Source: UBA4733 sp036734945 (GTDB lineage: Bacteria; Chloroflexota; UBA4733). From it: a stretch of 64,000 nt of DNA. Where the stretch lies: positions 15,006 to 79,005 of the forward strand of contig DAIMXP010000019.1 in the NCBI GenBank assembly GCA_036734945.1. Reading direction: 5' to 3'. Below are positions 8,893 through 17,563 of the stretch, in pieces. Below the pieces are notes generated by a model. It searched no databases. It worked only from the letters and a program-made list of their open reading frames with translations, and had not been told where the DNA came from. Made by a program: the position numbers and the translations under genes. Position 1 is the stretch's first letter. Each line of letters begins with the position of its first letter.

Positions 8893-9311
8893 CCCGCGCC
8901 TACGACTTCAAGGGTACATGCGTCCACCGGCAGGTGGAGACCCCGCGCCATCGCTATGGCCCTCGGCAACTACGTGTGACGCGCCATCACCGTCGGACTG
9001 CGCGCTCTGGCGCTGGTGGGCTGGGACTTCGAGGCTCTGCCGAAGCACGCCAGCCGCCAGAGTGGCAGGGTCCGGAGCTAGTAGGGTGACTGCAGACCCA
9101 ACTGGCCAAAAGGGTGAGCGACCGGGGACATCCGGTCGCTCACTCTTTTGTGTGCAGCCTAATGGCGCGTCCAGCCGGATCAGCCGAGCGTTCGGCGCCT
9201 CCTCAAGGATTCCTGGGGATACCGGAGAACTACCTCGGACAGGCACGGCCCTTGTGTTACGCTGGAGGTAGTCAACGACGGTATTCGCCGCTCATATTTG
9301 GAGGATTTCTC
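8893..9311. other. Gene-free stretch between MFS and lipoprotein genes
   Basis: About 420 bp with no supported gene. It holds the strong bidirectional hairpin at 9108-9149. Open frames here (for example 8918-9271) have no recognisable protein character and cross that hairpin. Confidence 0.5.
9108..9149. terminator. Bidirectional intrinsic terminator-like hairpin
   Basis: An 18-bp stem begins with AAAA on one side and ends with TTTT on the other. The inner stem TGAGCGACCGG (9115-9125) pairs with 9132-9142 around a 6-nt loop. It follows the MFS gene and precedes the lipoprotein gene. The A-tract/T-tract symmetry would allow termination in both directions. Confidence 0.75.
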
Positions 9312-9884
9312 ATGCATACGTCTCACCGTCTTCTCCTGTTTGTCCCCACCATACTGCTCGTCCTCGCCGGCTGCGGCTCAACCGGCAACGCCAGTTCCGC
9401 TGCCTCAGCGGCTTCCCAGGTCGGGGCAGCGCTTGCCTCGCAGGCCGCGGCGATTCAACTGACGACCTCGGCGGCAGCCACCACTGCGCCAGCGACCACT
9501 TCGGCGTCCGTCGCTGCGGCCGCAGCGACGACCGTCGTCGTGAAGACTGACGCGAAGCTCGGCCAGCACCTGACGGATCCCTCTGGCCGCACGCTCTACT
9601 GGTACACCAAGGACACGACGGGTGTTAGCAACTGCTCCGGTGGCTGTCTCACGGTCTGGCCGCCATTTATTGCTTCCGGTTCTCCGAGCTTGCCGGCGGG
9701 CGTACCAGGCACGATCAGCACCATCACCCGCAGTGACGGCAGCAGCCAGGTCGCCTATGACGGCATGCCCCTCTACTACTTTTCCAAGGACGCCGCGCCG
9801 GGCGACACCGCCGGTCAGGCCGTCGGCAAGATCTGGTATGTCGTTCCCCCTACCGCCGGGCCACTCGCCCCTCCCGCAGCGTAG
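9312..9884 (+). CDS. Secreted-repeat lipoprotein (COG4315-like)
   Basis: The 190-residue product has a lipoprotein signal with lipobox VLAGC near residue 20, then an Ala/Ser/Thr linker of about 60 residues. Two copies of the COG4315 repeat follow: HLTDPSGRTLYWYTKD...CSGGCLTVWPPF and VAYDGMPLYYFSKD...GQAVGKIWYV. Family members are secreted or surface proteins of unknown function. The ATG at 9312 has GGAGG seven bases upstream. It lies 7 bp before the PIG-L deacetylase gene and is probably co-transcribed. Confidence 0.85.
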   Translation: MHTSHRLLLFVPTILLVLAGCGSTGNASSAASAASQVGAALASQAAAIQLTTSAAATTAPATTSASVAAAAATTVVVKTDAKLGQHLTDPSGRTLYWYTKDTTGVSNCSGGCLTVWPPFIASGSPSLPAGVPGTISTITRSDGSSQVAYDGMPLYYFSKDAAPGDTAGQAVGKIWYVVPPTAGPLAPPAA

Positions 9885-9891
9885 TCAGGCG

Positions 9892-10755
9892 ATGAACGAA
9901 CGACCCCTGACCCTGCTGGCCGTACACGCCCACCCGGATGATGAAGCATTCAGCATGGGCGGTACCTACGCCAAGGCTGCCGTAGCGGGGATACACACGG
10001 TGCTGGTCTGCGCGACACGCGGCGAGGCGGGTGAGATTCACGACCCCGACCTTGATCCGCAGGAGGCGCTAGAGCGCCTGGCGATCATCCGCGAGGGTGA
10101 ACTTCGCCAGGCCTGCGCCATTCTGAACATCGCGGAGTTGCACTTCCTCGACTATCGCGATTCCGGCATGGTCGACACGCCGGAGAACGCCGACCCGCGC
10201 AACTTCCACAACGCCGATCCAGAAGAGGCGACCGAGCGTGTGACGCGCTTGATCCGGCAGTGCCGCCCGCAGGTTGTCGTCACCTACAACGAGCGCGGCG
10301 GCTACGGCCACCCCGATCATATCGCCGCCCATCGCACGACGCTCGCTGCCATCGCGGCGGCGGCTGATCCGGCACGCTTCCCTCAGCAAGAACTGCCCGC
10401 CTGGCACGTCGCCAAACTGTATTACACAGCCTTCCCGCGCTCGGCGTTTCGGCGGCTTGCCGAGGAGATGCGTGAGCACGGCATTGCCCCACCATTCGGC
10501 GGGGCAGAGCGCGATCCTGCCGACTTTACAGTGCCCGACGAGCAAGTCACGACCCGCGTCGACGTTGGCAATTTCGTCCTGCAGAAGCGCGAGGCGCTGC
10601 GGGTGCATCGCACTCAGCTTGGTCCCGATAACTTCTTCCTGACGATGCCCGACGATATCGTGCGACAGTTTTTCGGCACGGAGACCTTTACTCGGGTCCA
10701 GTCGCGGGTAGCTGCGCCCGCAATGGAAGAAAGCCTGTTCGCCGGGCTGGGGTAG
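9892..10755 (+). CDS. PIG-L family deacetylase (LmbE/MshB-like)
   Basis: The 287-residue zinc hydrolase carries the metal-binding motif AHPDDE (residues 13-18) and the second ligand motif GHPDHIAAH. PIG-L enzymes remove acetyl groups from GlcNAc-type substrates (MshB, Mca, bacillithiol BshB). The sequence TRGEAGEI and FLDYRDSGM segments match the MshB/Mca branch. The exact substrate cannot be told from sequence. The ATG is 7 bp after the lipoprotein stop. Confidence 0.88.
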   Translation: MNERPLTLLAVHAHPDDEAFSMGGTYAKAAVAGIHTVLVCATRGEAGEIHDPDLDPQEALERLAIIREGELRQACAILNIAELHFLDYRDSGMVDTPENADPRNFHNADPEEATERVTRLIRQCRPQVVVTYNERGGYGHPDHIAAHRTTLAAIAAAADPARFPQQELPAWHVAKLYYTAFPRSAFRRLAEEMREHGIAPPFGGAERDPADFTVPDEQVTTRVDVGNFVLQKREALRVHRTQLGPDNFFLTMPDDIVRQFFGTETFTRVQSRVAAPAMEESLFAGLG

Positions 10756-10770
10756 ACCGGGGCGAGCGTA

Positions 10771-11448
10771 TCAACCTGCTTTCGCGGCCCCAAAGGCCTT
10801 CCATGCGGCCCGCGACATCTGGGCGATGGCCTGCGTTGCCACTATGTTGTTCTCACCGTGGCTGGAGAGGCAGACCAGAATATAGGCGCCGCTCGGCCCC
10901 TGGATAATGCCGCCATCGTGGACGATCCCGCGCAGCGTCCCCGTCTTGTGATACGTTGTCGCTGCCTCGGGTAAGTACAAGGGCAGCCGCGTTCCGGCCG
11001 AGCAACGGCGCAGGTAACCAAGTGCGAGATCGCTACCCGGTAGCTCGCGCCGGTAGAGGCGAGCGAAGAGGCTGGCTAACTCCGCCGCCGTCACCGGGTT
11101 CTGCTCCGGCGAGCGCAAGGCAACAAAGTCCTCAAAGCGGTGGCTCAGGCGTGTGGACACCAGCCCGAGGGCCTGCAAGTTCGCATTGACCGCCTCCATG
11201 CCGACGCGCTCGATCAGCAGGTTACTGGCGACGTTGTCGCTGAGGTTGATCGCCAGCTCGCAAAGGTCGCCCAGCGTCACCCGCAGGCCACGGTGCAGAT
11301 GCATCAGGATGCCACTGCCCAGCCGCGCCTGCTCGTCGGCCTCGACGTCGACCGTCACCTCGTCTTCCAGGTGCAAGGGACCTGCCTCAACCTGACGCAG
11401 TACCTCTAGCAGCAGCCCCACCTTGGAGATGCTGGCGCCCGGGAACAC
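10771..11448 (-). CDS. Class A beta-lactamase-like serine hydrolase, N-terminally truncated
   Basis: All three active-site motifs are present: SISK (S-x-x-K), SDN and KTG, so the transpeptidase/beta-lactamase core is complete. The best start is GTG 11448, only a few residues before SISK; full enzymes carry 30-60 more residues including a signal peptide. The frame stays open upstream to a TAA created inside the inverted repeat at 11541-11558, with no start codon. The repeat seems to have replaced the export signal, so this is a likely non-secreted relic. Full reading is 225 residues. Confidence 0.7.
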   Translation of the reverse strand: MFPGASISKVGLLLEVLRQVEAGPLHLEDEVTVDVEADEQARLGSGILMHLHRGLRVTLGDLCELAINLSDNVASNLLIERVGMEAVNANLQALGLVSTRLSHRFEDFVALRSPEQNPVTAAELASLFARLYRRELPGSDLALGYLRRCSAGTRLPLYLPEAATTYHKTGTLRGIVHDGGIIQGPSGAYILVCLSSHGENNIVATQAIAQMSRAAWKAFGAAKAG

Positions 11449-11500
11449 GTCGTCCGCTGCTAAGCACGTAACCAGAACAAAGGCATGCTTTTGAAGCCGA

Positions 11501-11665
11501 TCCCCTCTGGAGCGACCCGTGCCAAAGTTATGGCCACATGCTTAGTACTACAGCCTCAGTTTTTCTACGGCGCTCGGTAGCTCCAGATGGAAAGATATCG
11601 TCAGGTCGCTTTGCTCGCAGGTACTCTCCAGAGGGGACCATTGGAAGTGAGGCTGTAGTACTAAG
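11501..11665. repeat. Interleaved inverted repeats (MITE-like)
   Basis: Arms CTTAGTACTACAGCCTCA (11541-11558) and its exact reverse complement (11648-11665) delimit a 125-bp unit. A second perfect pair, TCCCCTCTGGAG (11501-11512) and its complement (11626-11637), overlaps the first in an A-B-A'-B' order. The right copy reads GGGG...TACTAAG, resembling a Tn3-type terminal repeat, but no matching partner is seen at the far end of the transposase. Confidence 0.7.
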
Positions 11666-11696
11666 TGGCACCCGTACAGGTTGGCTAGTCACTACA

Positions 11697-11764
11697 TAGC
11701 CAACGGCTAGCCACCATCTGGCGACGTGTATAGCCACGCTTGCCCATCTGCGTAGCCAACGGCT
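11697..11764. promoter_or_regulatory. Phased TAGCCA iterons upstream of the transposon HTH gene
   Basis: TAGCCA occurs at 11697, 11708, 11731 and 11753, spaced 11, 23 and 22 bp, i.e. close to whole helical turns. The longer unit TAGCCAACGGCT is exactly repeated at 11697-11708 and 11753-11764. The array ends 25 bp before the ATG of the HTH gene. It could be an operator for that protein or a recombination site for the tyrosine recombinase. Confidence 0.55.
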
Positions 11765-11788
11765 CCCCACCTGGCTACCCTGCCCGCT

Positions 11789-11977
11789 ATGGCCTCCTTC
11801 ACCATCGCCGACGCCGCCCAGCGGCTCAACTGTTCCGACCACACGGTACGCCGGCGCATTAAGGCCGGCGAGGTGGATCTGCCTGCCGTGGCGATCTGGT
11901 AGGCCCTGGTCCACGTGGAGCGGCTGCTGCAGGAGCGCGGAACCCGGCTGCAGGGGAGTGACCAGGCCAAGGAATAG
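11789..11977 (+). pseudogene. HTH/excisionase-like DNA-binding protein with in-frame stop
   Basis: The frame reads MASFTIADAAQRLNCSDHTV..., a helix-turn-helix of the excisionase/MerR N-terminal type. A TAG at 11900-11902 interrupts it after 37 codons. The same frame continues with VHVERLLQERGTRLQGSD to a TAG at 11975-11977, so the intact protein would have been 62 residues. Such small HTH proteins commonly precede the recombinase of Tn3-family elements. Nonsense mutation fits the decay seen downstream. Confidence 0.6.
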
Positions 11978-12112
11978 GGCGGAATGACGCCAGGATGGCG
12001 CTAGCGGCCCGATAAGGGCCACGGCCGCTATTGTGCCCCGGAAGATTCGACGCCACCACGGCGCGCGCGGCTCCGCGATCGGCTGCTGTTCACCGTCCTG
12101 CGGGATACCGGA

Positions 12113-12577
12113 GTGCGCGTCGGGGAAGCGCTCTCGCTGCGCTGGGAGGACCTGCGTCTGGTCGAGGGGGATGAGCAGTTCCGAGTCCTTGGGAAGGGCA
12201 ACCGCGAGCGCACGGTCTTCCTGCACGCTGCCCCAGACAGCCTGCGCCTGCTGCGACGGTACGGGCAGGACCGCCCGCGGTTCGGGTATCTCTTCCAGGG
12301 AGATCCGCGCCGTGGCGGCGGGGCAGCCCCGCTCGACTACTCCACGGTGCGGTACGCCTGGCGGCGGTACTGTGCGCGTGCCCGCGTGCCGGCCACCATC
12401 CATCAGTTGCGCCACACCTTCGTGACGGAACTGGTCCGCGCTGGCGTGCGTCTGGTCACCGTGCAGCGTCTCGCCGGCCATCGTCGTCTGGAGACGACGC
12501 GCCGCTATGCCGCGGTGAGCGACGCCGAAGTGAAACGGGAACTCTCCGACGCCCGGCGGGTGCCCCGTCCTCGCTGA
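12113..12577 (+). CDS. Tyrosine recombinase (TnpI-type), N-terminally truncated
   Basis: The catalytic domain is complete. The first arginine lies in DTGVRVGEALSLRW, then HQLRHTF supplies the H-x-x-R box, GH is in LAGHRRLETT, and the nucleophile is Y in TTRRYAAV. The N-terminal core-binding domain is missing: in-frame sequence goes back only to a TAG at about 12000 and has no plausible start before GTG 12113. It probably resolved cointegrates for the transposon. Its TGA overlaps the transposase ATG by one base (TGATG). Confidence 0.75.
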   Translation: MRVGEALSLRWEDLRLVEGDEQFRVLGKGNRERTVFLHAAPDSLRLLRRYGQDRPRFGYLFQGDPRRGGGAAPLDYSTVRYAWRRYCARARVPATIHQLRHTFVTELVRAGVRLVTVQRLAGHRRLETTRRYAAVSDAEVKRELSDARRVPRPR

Positions 12578-15559
12578 TGGCCGCCGACACGCCCTCCGGC
12601 GCCGAGACGTTGGAGCAGGTCTTCGCCCTCACGCGAGAGGACCTCCGACTGGTCCTCACGGCCCGCCGGCCGGAAAACCGGCTGGGGTTGGCCCTCGTAC
12701 TGCTCTGGACCCGTGCGGAACGCCAACTGCCCGGCGAGTTGACCGCCTTGCCGGCGACCGTCATCGTCGTCGTCGCTAGACAACTGGGTCTTGCGCCCGC
12801 GCTGGTGCAGCAGTATGGACAACGGCCGGCCACCCGGAGCGCGCATGCGGCCCAGGTCTGCGCCCATTTGGGTGTGCGGCCGTTCAGTGCAGTGGAAGAG
12901 CGGCGTCTGCGCCGCTACCTCCAGGTCAAAGTGGCACAGACCGGCAATCTGGCGGTGCTCCGGCCCGGCGGTGGCACGACACTCGATCGCCTCGTCACCG
13001 GCGTGCGCGGCGAGACGGAAGAGGCCCTCTTTCGCCAGGTTGCCGCACCACTCGGCGACGCGGCGCGGGCGCAGCTCGACCAACTCTGCTGCACCGATGC
13101 GGGAACGAGTGTCCTTGCCGACCTGGCGACGCCGCCCCGCCAGGCGTCGGCGGTGGCGATCCGCCAGGAATGCCGACGGCTTGCGCAGTTGCGAGCGGCC
13201 GTCCCCAGCGTGATCCCCTGGGAGGCGGTCACCGCCAACCGCCGGCGACAGTGGGCCGCCATCGTCCGCCGTCTGTCAGCGCAGGCCGTGCGCCGGTATC
13301 CGCCGGAGAAGCGCGCGACGCTCCTGCTCGCGTTCCTGGAGGTCCGCGCCGAAGAGGTCACCGATGACCTCATCGAGATGTACGACGCCGTCCTCAGCGG
13401 CATCTTCGCGGATAGCCGGGCGGAAGTGGCGGCCGTGCAACTGGCGCACGCCCAGGAGCAGGTGGACGTGCTGCGGGACTTCCGCGCCATTGCCGAGGTC
13501 CTCTTGGATCCGGCGATCGCGGCAGAGGAGGTTCGCCCGGAGGCCTTCCGGCGCGTCCCCCGCCACCGCGTCAGCGCCTTCATGGAAGGGTCCGCTCCCC
13601 CGGACCACGGCGATGGCCCCGCCTTCTTCGCTGCCCTGCGCCGGCACTTCCGCCACCTGCGCGAGTTCCTGCCGCTCCTGCTCACGACGGTGGCGTTCGC
13701 CTCGCCCCGAGCGGACAGCGAACTCCTGCCGGCGTTGGCCGTCCTACGCACACTGCACGCCGAACGCCGGCGGATCGTGCCGGCGGATGCCCCGGTGGAC
13801 TTCGTCCCCAAGAAGTGGCGCAAGGTGGTGGTGGGAGTGGCCGGGATCGACCGGCATGCATGGGAGTTCTGCTTCGCCGAGCAGGTTCGCCTCGCGCTGC
13901 GCGCCGGCGACCTCACCGTCATCGGGAGCCGGCGCTACACGCCATGGGATGCCGGCCTCTATACCGGCGAACGCTGGCGCCAGCGCCGGGCTACGTGGTA
14001 TGCCGAACAGGGCCTCCCAGAGGACGGGGCCGCGTTCGTCCGGCAACGGAAGGACCGCCTCCACGCCCTCACCACGAAAATCGCCGGGCGGCTGCCCCAG
14101 AACGCTGCCGTGCAGATCGAGCAAGGCAAGCTCCGGTTGACGGCCCTGGAGCAGATCAATCTGCCCGCTGAAGCGCTCCAAGCCCGTCAGGCGCTGACGC
14201 AGGTGCTGCCGCTGGTGGACCTCCCAGGACTGCTCATGGAAGTGGATCACTGGACCGGCTTCAGCGCGGCGTTGACCCGTCTGGGGGCGCGGCAGGAGCC
14301 CGGCGCCGAACGCCTCGGCTCGGTCCGCGCCGCCCTCTTCGCTGTCCTGGTGGCCGAGGCGACCAACTTGGGGCTGGCGACCATGGCGCGGGCCGCTGGT
14401 ATCCCGGAGGGCCAACTCACCCGCGTCTACGACTGGTACTTCCGCGAGGACACCCTGCGGGCGGCGATCACGCGGCTGGTGCACTATCACCATTCTCTGC
14501 CGCTGAGCCGGCGATTTGGCTCGGGCACGACCTCGTCGTCCGATGGCATTCGCTTCGGCGTAGCCTCTTCGACCCTGAGTGCCCGCCACCTTCCCAGGTA
14601 CTTCGGCGTCCGCCGGGGCCTCACCGTCTACGGGCATGTGCTGGATCAGGGTCCCTGGTTCTGGGTCAACGTGATCAACTGCCTGGTGCGTGACTCCACG
14701 TATGTGCTCGATGGTCTCGTCTATCAAGATGCGCCGCGCATCCAGGTCCACTATGCCGATACCCACGGGTACTCCGATTTGGTGTTCGGACTGTTCGACC
14801 TCTTGGGTTTCCGCTTCGCACCACGCCTACCGGGTACCCGCCGCGCGGGTGCTGCCAGATCAGGTGCTCTATCGAGCGGAGCCTGACACCGACTATGGAG
14901 CGCTGAACCCGGTGCTCCGACAGTCCATCCGCGACCGCCTGATCGCCCGCCACTGGGAGGAGATGAACCGTCTCGCGGCGTCGTTCAAAGACGGCCTGGT
15001 GTTGCCGTCCCTCGTGGTCGCCAAGCTGCAAGCGTTGCGACGGCAGAATCCGGTGCAGCAAGCCATCCAGGAACTGGGACGCATCCCGAAAACCGAACAC
15101 ATCCTCACGTACGCCGACGATCCGGACTTTCGGCGACAAGTCTTGGTCGCGCTGAACAAACACGAGAACGTTCACGCGCTGGCTCGGGTGCTCTGTTATG
15201 GTCGGTAGGGACGCTTCACCGATCGCGGCTACGAGGCCCAGTTGGGGCGCGCCTCTGCCCTCAGTCTCGTCGTCAACGCCCTCCTGGTCTGGAACACCCG
15301 CTATCTGGACCACGCGGCCGCGACGCTGGCGCTGCGTGGCGAACCGATCCCGGCGCACGTCTGGTCGCACCTGTCTCCGGTCCTCTGGGAGCACGTCCAC
15401 TTGGTGGGCAACTACCGCTTCGAGGAACCGGCGCTCGCCGGGGAACTCCGGCCACTCCGCTTCCCGATCCAGGTGGAGGCGGGCAGCGATGCTGCTATCC
15501 CCACGCTCCGTACCGTCACGCCAAAGCAAGCACTCCAGCCAAACCTCGGCTTAGAGTAA
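12577..15559 (+). pseudogene. Tn3-family transposase, frameshifted and interrupted
   Basis: The first frame (12577-14886) holds the N-terminal DUF4158 region and most of the Tn3 DDE domain, including IRFGVASSTLSARHLPRYFG and VHYADTHGYSDLVFGLF. Near 14840 the homology jumps one frame (RVPAARVLPDQVLYRAEPD). That frame runs to TAG at 15206-15208 inside the conserved CYGR-x-GRFTDRGYEAQ motif, consistent with a CAG to TAG change, and then continues in the same frame to 15559. One frameshift plus one nonsense codon make it inactive. Reconstructed length is about 990 residues, normal for the family. Confidence 0.88.
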
Positions 15560-15586
15560 ATTTCCGCGCGAAAACTAACGAAACCC
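15550..15586. repeat. Putative right terminal inverted repeat of the Tn3-like element
   Basis: A 37-bp sequence starts CTTAGAGTAAATTTCCGC and ends AACGAAACCC. Read inward it begins GGG and ends CTAAG with a GCGGAAATTTAC block, the usual pattern of Tn3-family ends. It overlaps the transposase stop codon. Confidence 0.5.
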
Positions 15587-15625
15587 GGAGAGGGATGCCA
15601 ACGGCAGGGTGAGGGTCCGCGCCCG

Positions 15626-16567
15626 CTACTCGCCGCCGTCCGGCTTCAACGCCACCGCCACCAGGATATCACCCGTGTTCACGCGCAGCGGCAGACCGCC
15701 CAGGCCCAGCCGCCGGCTCGCCGTATGCAGCAGGCCGAACAGCGGCGAGAAGGTCCGCAGACGGGCGAGGAGGTAGTTTAGGCGCAGCGTGCGCCCCTGG
15801 GTGTGGAACGCCACGGGTGTATAGCCCGCCCGCCGAACCACCATGGCGAGCGTGCGGCGCGTGAAATAGAACAGGTGCATCCGCATGAGCCAGGGCCAGC
15901 GGCCGCGCAAGAGCCGGGCGCTGAGGCCGCCGATGTTCACCGTCGTGAGCATCAAGACGCCGCCCGGCCGTAGGTGCCGGCGCGCCTGCCGCAGCACGTC
16001 GACCGGGTCGACCAGGTGCTCAAGCACGTCCCAGAGCACCACGGCGTCGAACTGCTCGCCCCCGAGGTCGACATCCTGCAGCGTGCCCGCCTGGAGGTCC
16101 ACGCCGAAGCTGCGCCGCCCGTACTCCACGGCCCAGCGCGACGGCTCCACACCCCGCGCCCGCCAGCCGCGCCGGCCGGCCTCGTCCAGGAACAGGCCGA
16201 TGTTGCTGCCGATCTCCAGCAGCCGGCCCGGGCGCTCCAGCCGCTCCAACTCCGCGAGTTGCGCCCGGAAGAGGCCGCGGCGATAGTCCAGCTCCTCCAG
16301 GTAGGTGGGATCGACGGCGGATTGGTAGGTCTCGATCACCGCCGTCTCCGTCCCGGGCGGGTCGGCGAAGACGATGCCGCAGACGGCGCAGTGCCGGATG
16401 GCGGTGTGCCGGTTCAGATGCGGGCTGGTGCAGGCGAACTCGGCCCCGGCGAGCGGCACAGACGGGTCGATGTTGGCCGGATAGCGCAGGCGTGTCCGCC
16501 GGGAGTCGCAGATCGGGCAGGACTCCGCCGCTACCTCGTCGCCCGCGATCGGCGTCACCGCGTTCAT
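15626..16567 (-). CDS. Class I SAM-dependent methyltransferase with zinc-binding N-terminus
   Basis: The 313-residue product opens with a C-x2-C...C-x2-C cluster (CPICDSRR and HCAVCG), then a Methyltransf_23 Rossmann domain with motif I LLEIGSNIGLFL, the VEPSRWA acidic loop, and VVLWDVLEHLVDP. This layout is common in O-antigen and secondary-polysaccharide clusters. The ATG at 16567 has GAGGATGG upstream; the longer open frame to 16876 is antisense to the NHL gene. It is the last gene of a three-gene minus-strand operon with NHL and GT-C proteins. Confidence 0.87.
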   Translation of the reverse strand: MNAVTPIAGDEVAAESCPICDSRRTRLRYPANIDPSVPLAGAEFACTSPHLNRHTAIRHCAVCGIVFADPPGTETAVIETYQSAVDPTYLEELDYRRGLFRAQLAELERLERPGRLLEIGSNIGLFLDEAGRRGWRARGVEPSRWAVEYGRRSFGVDLQAGTLQDVDLGGEQFDAVVLWDVLEHLVDPVDVLRQARRHLRPGGVLMLTTVNIGGLSARLLRGRWPWLMRMHLFYFTRRTLAMVVRRAGYTPVAFHTQGRTLRLNYLLARLRTFSPLFGLLHTASRRLGLGGLPLRVNTGDILVAVALKPDGGE

Positions 16568-16608
16568 GTACCATCCTCTTCTGTGCGCCGTGCCCGCTAC
16601 CGCATCCA

Positions 16609-17550
16609 CTACGGCGCCTGCACCGCGTACTCCGCCAGTCCGGTCAGGTCCGCCACTACCAGGCTGCCGTCTGGAGCAACTGCAATACCAAACGGCTGCG
16701 GCACGACGACCGCCCGACGGGGCTGCTCGTTGAGCCGTGTGAAGCCGCGCTGGTCCGTCCGCATCACCTCGATGCCGCCGCCTGCCGGCAGCGCGACGTA
16801 GAGCCGGTCGCCCGCCAGCGCCAGGCCGCCGGCGGGCCCCGCGGTATCCAGTTCGCGCACGAAGGTGCCGGTCCACGTCAGCTCTTCGATGCGACCGTTA
16901 TCGTTGTCGGCGACGTAGATGTCGCCGTCCGCTGCCTCGACCACCGACCATGGTCCGCGAAACTGCTCCGGCTTGGTGCCGTAGCGCCCCCAGCTGACCA
17001 GCACCCGCCCCTGCGCATCCACCCGCAGCACACGGTCGTTGCGCGTGTCCGCGACGTAGTAGCCGCCGTCCCGCCGCGGCGTGAAGCCCCGGGAGCTGTT
17101 CAGGCCCTGGATGTGGAGGCGCGAGCAGTGTTGTCCATCCGGCGCGCACTCCACGATGGCTGCATCGCCCGGGTCCAGGACGGCGATGCGTCCGTCCGGG
17201 AGCGCGGCCACGGCGGTCGGCGCATGCAGCGCCACCGTGCCGCCCCGACCATCCCAGGTCGCCAGCAGGGCTCCGTTGGCAGCGAAGACGCGCAGCCGCG
17301 GCGGCTTGATGTCGGTGGCGTAGATGCGGCCGTCCGTCCCAACAGCGACGCCCCCCCCGTTCGGGAAGCCGCCGGGGACGGCGACCTGCCAAACCTGGCG
17401 CGCGACCGCCGCCGGCACCAGCGCGGCACGCGCCAGCGTCACCACCTCGATCGCCGTGTTGACGACGACGAAGAGCGCGATCAGGGCGATGCCGGCCCGC
17501 GCCGCCGACGGTCGGCGCGGGCGGAAAACGAGGGACGCATCGGAAAGCAT
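16609..17550 (-). CDS. Membrane-anchored NHL-repeat beta-propeller protein
   Basis: The 313-residue product has one N-terminal transmembrane helix (about 20-42) and then repeats of the NHL type: GVAVGTDGRIYATD, AVAALPDGRIAVLD, GYYVADTRNDRVLRVD, DGDIYVADNDNGRIEEL and GIAVAPDGSLVVAD. These form an extracytoplasmic beta-propeller, probably a binding platform rather than an enzyme. It sits 13 bp after the GT-C gene and 41 bp before the methyltransferase. Confidence 0.85.
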   Translation of the reverse strand: MLSDASLVFRPRRPSAARAGIALIALFVVVNTAIEVVTLARAALVPAAVARQVWQVAVPGGFPNGGGVAVGTDGRIYATDIKPPRLRVFAANGALLATWDGRGGTVALHAPTAVAALPDGRIAVLDPGDAAIVECAPDGQHCSRLHIQGLNSSRGFTPRRDGGYYVADTRNDRVLRVDAQGRVLVSWGRYGTKPEQFRGPWSVVEAADGDIYVADNDNGRIEELTWTGTFVRELDTAGPAGGLALAGDRLYVALPAGGGIEVMRTDQRGFTRLNEQPRRAVVVPQPFGIAVAPDGSLVVADLTGLAEYAVQAP

Positions 17551-17563
17551 CAGGCGCCGTCCC

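Larger units (their letters stand above)
11449..11788. other. Repeat-rich junction between beta-lactamase relic and Tn3-like element
   Basis: This 340-bp stretch has no gene. It contains two interleaved inverted repeats (12 bp and 18 bp arms) at 11501-11665 and a cluster of TAGCCA iterons at 11697-11764 just ahead of the HTH gene of the mobile element. Confidence 0.6.
11789..15586 (+). mobile_element. Decayed Tn3-family transposon
   Basis: The unit contains, in one direction, a broken HTH gene, an N-terminally truncated tyrosine recombinase and a Tn3-family transposase with two disabling mutations. A right-end terminal-repeat-like sequence (15550-15586) begins CTTAGAGTAAATTTCC and ends AAACCC, matching the inner TAAG and outer GGG pattern of Tn3 repeats when read inward. 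The transposase stop codon lies inside it. No matching left repeat was found, so the left edge given is only the first gene. Confidence 0.75.

Noticed and set aside
11633..11665. Left terminal repeat of the Tn3 element
   Set aside because: It starts GGGG and ends CTAAG as Tn3 ends do, but differs strongly from the right end at 15550-15586, whereas Tn3 ends should nearly match.
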